Assembly: GCA_029204225.1 (NCBI GenBank)
Contig: CM055110.1
Span: 44,782,953 to 44,846,952, forward strand
DNA from: Diphasiastrum complanatum
Taxonomy: Eukaryota; Streptophyta; Lycopodiopsida; Lycopodiales; Lycopodiaceae
Length of the DNA stretch: 64,000 bases
Direction: 5' to 3'
In this document: piece by piece, positions 57,501 to 64,000 of the stretch
Layout of the letters: every line of letters begins with the position of its first letter
Numbering within the stretch: position 1 is the first letter of the stretch
Made by a program: the position numbers and the translations under genes
Notes under the pieces: model-generated
Seen by the model: the letters and a program-made list of their open reading frames with translations, nothing else
Told to the model about the DNA's origin: nothing
Databases searched by the model: none

Positions 57501-59240
57501 GTGGAAGATCAACTATGGCTTTCTCGGTTGAACAGTTGTGGAAGATAGACTATGGCTTTTGACACTAACTAGCATGATATGTTGTCATCTGCCAAAAATT
57601 TTCACCCAGTTCTTTTCAATATTTAACAGTAGAATCAAAATGCTTACGATAACGTGACGGACTTTTGAATCATCGTGCCAAGTGATAGATTGAAATAGTT
57701 TGGGCGCTAGTCTACAAAGAGTCTCTAGAGGCCAGTCCAAGTCATGTGGTCCAAGGTGCTACTAACATGTATCCAATTAGATATGGGAGGGACACTTTGG
57801 ATTTGAGTGGAGTAGGAAAGTACCTCATGGGAATGGGTGTGGTACATGAGTATTTTTGGCCTTGGAATTTGCATGTTACAAGGGCAAAACAAATTAAGTA
57901 AAATGTCCATTGAAAAAGGACACTTGAGAATCACCTTTACTAACTCTTGAGAGTTTTTTATTAGCACCTATGAAATTATGTGGGAAATTAGGGTTTAAGT
58001 ATATAAATCTTATTATTGATTTTGGTGCATGTGTTCGCCTAGACTGATCAGGTATTGGCGGGTATCTACTAGGTGTTGGTCAAGTATTATTAGTTTCTCA
58101 TAGCTATCAAACGTTGATAGAAGACAATTCTTGGAACATGCAAGTCAATATGTAGATCCTATATTAATGGGTTCTAGTCGAATGACTTCATACACACCTA
58201 GCATTGGTTGAAACCCTTCTACATTTTTTGTTTGAAAATTAATGATGTATATAATTATGATTCGTTGAAAGTTAAAATCATAGCCTTACAATCTATTTGG
58301 AAGCTAGAATGAAAAGAGCCTTTAGACAAGAGGATATGCCCTTCAAAATTCCAAATTTGATTGGCATATGGAATTGATTCTAACTAAGAATCAAGGACTT
58401 GAATAATCATAAAGGTACTAAGTTCATTCTCCAAGATGGTGGTTCCATTTGCACAATTTGAGATTCTTCACATCATGAAACATTAAGTGGTGGGGTTCAG
58501 TCACATTCCCTTCCACATGTAACCATCAAGTATGAACTTTTAAAAGTGACTTGGAAAGTATTGTGAAGTCGCTCTCAATGTGTCTTGGTGACATTCTTTC
58601 ATAGTCATAGGTTTCTCTTGTACACAACGATCTAAAACATGAGTGAGAAAATATTGTGGGCCTTAGGCCAAACTTTGAAGTAGACTCATGTGTGCCTCAC
58701 ATGAAAAATTCCTTTGGCACAAAACTCATCTAGATTGATACACTTAGAATGGAATGTTCTACTACAATTAAGTGTATTGGTGATCAATTATAACGAGATT
58801 GGGATACTTTGAAAACTTTATGTTGTGTTGTACCCCAACATGTCGAAATCTAACAAATACAATGTTCTTCCCTTACAATCACCTTTGGCTAATCGAAAAT
58901 AAAAGTCTCAATAGAATTTCAAAATACATGTCAAGATCTGATGGGTACACAACGTGTCAAATCCCAACATCCAACATGTCAAAGTCATGGCATACAACTT
59001 GTGATGCTAAACTGGATGTCAGATTTTGACGTCTATAAGTAAATGTCAAATGTCAAATTCATGTCAACGATCCTCTAAGAAACCTAATGGGACATTCGTA
59101 CTGAGATTCAGACATGTTGGGATTCGGTGGATTGAAATTCCATCAAATTACGACATTCTATGCCTTATGCGCCTCACACCATCTCATTTTTTGTCCTATT
59201 TTGCAAAGATTGCACATGAAGGATCGTAGAGGATTTGTTG
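57500..59240. other. No gene or repeat recognised
   Basis: AT-rich DNA. Short open stretches carry no recognisable motif. Part of it may be old transposon sequence. Confidence 0.45.
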
Positions 59241-59261
59241 TTAATTGTTTTGTGAGAGATA

Positions 59262-59307
59262 GTTTGTTGTTGTTGTTGGTGGTGGTGGTGGTGGCGGTGG
59301 CGGTGGC

Positions 59308-59387
<80 letters not shown>

Positions 59388-59412
59388 CACACACGCGCGC
59401 GCACGCTTGTGT
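59262..59412. repeat. Compound microsatellite (TTG)n(GGT)n(GCGGTG)n(GT)n(GC)n
   Basis: Trinucleotide and hexanucleotide GGT/GCGGTG repeats run into about 37 GT units (59309-59382) and then an alternating GC/AC stretch to about 59405. Nearly 100 bases alternate purine-pyrimidine. The CVCVCV, THTHTH and poly-Pro frames are artefacts of the repeat. Confidence 0.95.
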
Positions 59413-60389
59413 GTTGTGTTAGTGTTTTGTGTGAATGACATAATATGTTTTGTCAATCCAAACAATATTAGTGTGTTACTACATCTTCCTATGTTGATTG
59501 ATGTTCGACATGTCATACTATTAGTTCAACCAACGACTTGCATCAAAATTGATGTTGCAGTCCAGGAATAACGAGAAAATAGCATAAAACTTTACATGAT
59601 GCTTTCTCCCATTGTGTGTCACACCTATAGTATGATGCACTAAACAGTGGACATTCAACTATTTCCAAATATTTGTCCTTATATGAAATATAATATTGCG
59701 GACACACATAAACTGTTTAGTAGTTGATCCCAAACATGTTGAACATCTCTCATGTTTCTTTTTATATTAATGGCATTACACTATCTTTGGGAGAGCAAGT
59801 AATGAAAATACAAGGTCTACAAGTTTTTCCATAGATGAAAATGGTCATTGTGATAATCACTCATTTCTAGTTTCTAGGATGATGTTATAATTTGTTGTGA
59901 TATTAGACTAACACCACATTTCAATCAGTGTCAATTTATGTGTGTATGATAAGTTTAAGAAACCAGTTCCTATTTCAATTCAAACTCTATAAAAGTTTTA
60001 GTTGCATATTGCAAGATTTTGTACAACACTTACAGCCATACTAAAGAGCATAACAATATATAATATTCCTTTCCATCTAGCTTATAAAAATAATTTTGGG
60101 ATTTTTCCACCTCCATCAACATCGATGGTGATGGAAAGAGAGCCCAAAAATGTGGAAAAAAAATTGGGCCTACATGTCCGCCCTGATCATTGATGACGCT
60201 AGGAAGAGAGCCAATGGAAAAATGCCTCAAAATTTAATTTAGACCTTTTTGTCTACTTCCATCATCACTCGGCGATGGAAATTGACTCCCAACATGTGAA
60301 GAAATTTAATTTTTTGAGTCTTCCTTTGCACCCCCATCAACATTTGCTCAAAATAAAATTCTTTTCACATTATTTTGGGTCTATGCCCC

Positions 60390-61262
60390 CCTTCTTCCCC
60401 TTCTCGTGGTCATGCACGACGATGGCCCCAAATTATCTTTCTGAGCTTACTTCCCACCACCATTAGCGTTGATAGGAGTGGCTCAAAGACCTATAAATAT
60501 TCTCTAAAGCATTTTTGGGCTTCCTTGTAATTTTCGCACATGTATGCTATTTTTCTTCAAGAAAAATAGACATTGTCTTTTGCTAATAACTTTTAAACCG
60601 AAACTCCAATTTTCGAAAAAATATGATGGATTGACTAGCCATTGTGGTATTTATTTTTTAAGGCATTAAATCTTTAAAAGTTATATATGTCATTTATGAA
60701 CTCCAAGCAAAAAATGAGATAAGCTCTCCTTTTAATATAAAAAATAACTAGCATACATGTGCAAACATTACAATGGAGCCTATAACTGCAAAAGAAAATA
60801 GTTTTGAGCCATTGTCCCCGCTCTTATTCGCACGAGTGGGAAAGGAGCCCAAATATGTATGGTTTTTTTTTGGGGGGGGGCTCTATATCCCATCCCCATC
60901 ATCAATCATGGGGGGGGGGGGGGGGGGGGGGGGGGCGAGAGACCTCAAAAAATGTAAAAATAATAATAATGTCAAGCTTCGCTTTCCACACCCATCAAAG
61001 TGAAGTCCAAAATCATGTTATTTTTCATATTTGTGAGGCCTAGACAAGATACCCAAAATCATGGTTTTGAGACATTTTTTTTGGCTCTTTTCCTACCTAC
61101 TTTCAATTTTTTTAAAATTTGCATTCAAAATCTTTATGAATATAGTGATTGTCGAGATGAATAGTTTTCTTTTTTTCAAAAAAAACGTGTTGAACTTGCA
61201 CATATTTACTCCCAAAAGGCTTATCCTCTCTTTGAAAAGTATGGGGCCCAAAAGGAATTTGA
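60390..61262 (+). repeat. Long direct repeat, left copy (possible 5' LTR part)
   Basis: Corresponds along its length with about 63000-64000. Shared blocks include GCATTTTTGGGCTTCCTTGT, ATTTTCGCACATGTATGCTA, CTCCCAAAAGGCTTATCCTC and GGGGCCCAAAAGGAATT. It contains a run of about 26 G (60910-60935) where the right copy has only GGGGGTGGGG. A TATA box (GTCTATAAATAGG, about 61389-61401) lies just after it. Confidence 0.85.
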
Positions 61263-61539
61263 CTTAAGAATAAAGATAATTTCTCTTTGGACCCTCAAAG
61301 TGCCTTTAATAAGGATAACAAACCAAGAAGACGTAATAACATTTAACTAGATTTGATAATAGTTAAGTTTGGTTAAGACATGGGCCTTGTCTATAAATAG
61401 GCAATAGACATCAATTATGAAAACCTTTTTGCTCATTTCAAATTGAGTGAACCTAGAGAAAGACTTGTTTATTTTTTGAAACAAAAATCAAAAGCATTTT
61501 TCAAGTATTTTAGCAATTCAATTATGAAGCTAAAAATCA

Positions 61540-62540
61540 TACTTCATGGAAGATCAAGGCAATTTGGACTAATGGCGGAAGTGAATGCATCTTGATTGAA
61601 TTCAAAGACTATCGTAAAGCAAATAATATTTTGTGACAATACACCAGCTATTCTCCATAGTCGAATAAAGTGGTTGAAATTTTTTTTTGAATTCTCATCA
61701 AAAGTGCAAAAAATATGTTGTTCCATGTATCATTATCGAAGGCCTTTTGGACATAAGCTATCTCAATGGCTTTATACTTACAAAATTGAATCACAACCAA
61801 GTATTATTCAACATGACACTCGAAGCGTTATCGAGATGTTTGAAACCATCTATCAAAAATATTTTAATTTTTGGTTGTATCACATTCACACATATTTTAG
61901 AAGAACTTTAAAAAAGAAACTAGATGAAACTAGCACTAAGTCAAATTTTGCTGGTTATTACTCTAATAAAAAACTTATGCCTTATAATCCATTTACTAAG
62001 AAGATTGTTGCAAGTAGAGATGTTATTTTTTTCGACAATCAGTCTTATAATTAGAAGGGAAAAAAAAAAAAGCTACAATTGTCAAATCATTGCATGATAT
62101 TGCACGAATTCCAACTCTATAACAATGAATGATTTGCAAGAAGATGAGTCAAATTAGCCGCAACAACAATCGAAGCAGCCAACTTTTTGAAGATCAAGTC
62201 AACAAAGATTTATTGATGATGTCTCCTGTTATTTGGTGGAGGAACCAATTGAATATTTAGAACTAGTTTCAAGTCCAAATGTAGATAAGTGGAAATCTAC
62301 AATGGATAGAGTATCAATCTCTTAGCAAACATCATACATGGATTGTTATAAAATTGCCAATTATGGCATATTTGGAAGTTCACCAGATGGATGTACAAGC
62401 AACATTTTTAAATGGTATTGTTGAGAACAACATCTAATCACAAAGCCCTCTATGGGCTAAAAGAGCCATCTCATGAATGATTCCATCAAATGAATCAATT
62501 CTTTTTGGAACAAGGATCTATACCAAGTTCATCTAGTTAT
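61540..62540 (+). pseudogene. Decayed copia integrase C-terminus and RT start
   Basis: KLDETSTKSNFAGYYSNKKL and YNPFTKKIVASRDVIFFD (61920-62035) are the copia integrase C-terminal motif (KLD.KS..C.FIGY…Y.…K.I.SRDVIF). About 200 bp on, EEPIEYLELVSSPNVDKWKS (62240-62300) is the start of copia RT. Later pieces are too broken to read. It lies between the two long direct repeats. Confidence 0.8.
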
Positions 62541-62999
62541 AATGCATAGAACAAATTAATTGATTCATTTTATGTTATCAGCACATTTCCATAGCTGAAT
62601 CTATGGCATTGTAGTCTTCCATGTGATACACGTGTAGTACATTGATTATAGCTAAAAAAATTTAAAGTTTTGTCTCTTGTCATTTCAATACCAAGTAAAT
62701 AGTGTACTAGTTGAATCCAAAAGAGTTGAAAAATTGTAGGTTCCATCCAAGAGGGCTCCAATTTTTCATACTGCACCTAAGAGGGTTTCATATTTTCATA
62801 TTTCATTCATAAAGTCTCCATATTCTTACAGTGTCAAAATTACAACCAATGAAATTACAAGGAGAAAATTGGAATGAATGTTATAGTGGATCAAGCGGGT
62901 CATCTCCACCATTCAAACACATTAGATTTGAGTTGAGACAGTCTCCCATTCCTTGCCTCAAAGTCCACACCTAGAATCTTGGAAGGAGCAAGTTGCCAC

Positions 63000-64000
63000 T
63001 GTTGCCCCCTATTAGTGTTGATGGGGGTGGGCAAAGCAACCCCAACAAACAAATTATCTTTTTGAGCTCCCTTCCCACCACCGTTAGCATTGATGGGAAT
63101 GGTTCAAAGACCTATAAATATTCTCTGAAGCATTTTTGGGCTTCCTTGTAATTTTCGCACATGTATGCTATTTTCTTCAAGAAAAATAGACATTGTCTTA
63201 CTATTTTGCTATTAACTTTTAAACAAAAGCTCCAATTTTCAAAATAAATCATGGATTAAATAGCCAATGTGATGTTTATTTTTTAATGCATAAAATTTTC
63301 AAATATGTCATTCGTGAACTCTAAGAAAAAAATGAGATAGGCTCTACTCTTAATAGGAAAAAAAAACTAGCATGCACGTGCAAACATTGCAGTGGAGCCT
63401 ACAACTGCAAAAGAAAATAGTCTCGAGCCTTTGTGCCGCTCTTATTGGCTCTAGTGTAGTTGGGAAAGGAGCCCAAATATGTACGCTTCATTTTTTTTGG
63501 CCTTCCCTATTCATCCCCATCATCGATCATGGGGGTGGGGCGAGAGACCACAAAAAACGTAAAAAAAAATTAATGTCGAGTTCACTTTCCACACCATCAA
63601 CATTGATGTGTGCAAAGTGAAGTCCAAAACCAATCATGTTATTTTTCAAATTTGTGGTGCCTCTTCCTATTCCCATCAATGATTAGGGGGCCTAGACAAG
63701 AGACCCAAGATCATGTCTTTGAGAAATGTTTTTGGCTATGTTCCTATCTACTGTCGATCTTTTTATTATTTGCATTCAAAAACTTTATAAATATAGTGAT
63801 TGTCAAGATGAATACTATTCGTTTTTCAAGAAGATGTGTTGAACTTGCACATATTTAGTATTTACTCCCAAAAGGCTTATCCTCTCTTTGGAAAGTATCT
63901 TTTGCAATAATCCAATTTTTTTTTAATACATAGGTGTTGATAAGTGATTAAGAATATCCATTGTAAGCTTTGTGGGGCCCAAAAGGAATTATTGGACTTA
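63000..64000 (+). repeat. Long direct repeat, right copy, cut by the window end
   Basis: Same order of blocks as 60390-61262. If the pair are LTRs, this is the 3' LTR and the element continues past the right edge. Confidence 0.85.

Noticed and set aside
59114-59571. Frames encoding Cys-Val, Thr-His or Pro/Thr runs
   Set aside because: Direct translation of the GT/GC/GGT microsatellite on both strands.

Overview
The window is nuclear DNA of a land plant with a large, repeat-rich genome. Two plant housekeeping genes lie on the minus strand. One is a complete ATG1 autophagy kinase gene: I could join 13 exons with matching phases and consensus GT/AG ends into a 756-residue protein spread over 37.4 kb. 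The other is the 5' part of an ARMC6-type armadillo-repeat gene. The very long introns, abundant (GA)n/(CT)n repeats, plant Ty1/copia and hAT remnants, and an ATG1 that looks rather divergent from angiosperm copies fit a fern, lycophyte or gymnosperm better than a small-genome angiosperm. The species cannot be fixed from this sequence.

Layout, left to right. 1-4380: decayed LINE 3' fragments in two copies, plus unassigned DNA. 5210-13769: four ARMC6 exons (minus), with a 6.6 kb first intron holding an LTR-like block and a hAT-like short element. The C-terminal exons of ARMC6 were not found and probably lie beyond the left edge. 13.8-16.6 kb: a microsatellite leader, a GC-rich fold-back duplication and two isolated LTRs. 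17.5-18.4 kb: a long GA-repeat field next to a telo-box. 19085-56461: ATG1. Its introns carry a decayed hAT transposon and a Ty3/gypsy gag remnant (intron 11), a (CT)48 tract (intron 10), and a LINE, a copia element with a perfect 5-bp target duplication and other fragments (intron 7). They also carry a non-autonomous copia-like element with a perfect target duplication (intron 6) and a short hAT-like inverted-repeat element (intron 4). 56.5-57.2 kb: ATG1 5' flank with a three-copy 64-bp minisatellite. 57.2-64 kb: a candidate tRNA-derived SINE, a GT/GC compound microsatellite, and two long direct repeats around a decayed copia integrase/RT fragment.

ATG1 and ARMC6 lie head to tail, 5.3 kb apart (ATG1 stop to ARMC6 ATG). 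They show no functional link beyond adjacency. The most interesting material is in the repeats. A LINE carries an ORF1 of vertebrate-L1 type and has its RT active-site segment duplicated in inverted orientation. Several hAT-like elements have subterminal palindromic words that differ from element to element. A coding-less LTR element shares its PPT and LTR ends with the nearby gag-pol element. All alignments were done by eye; no percentages were computed.
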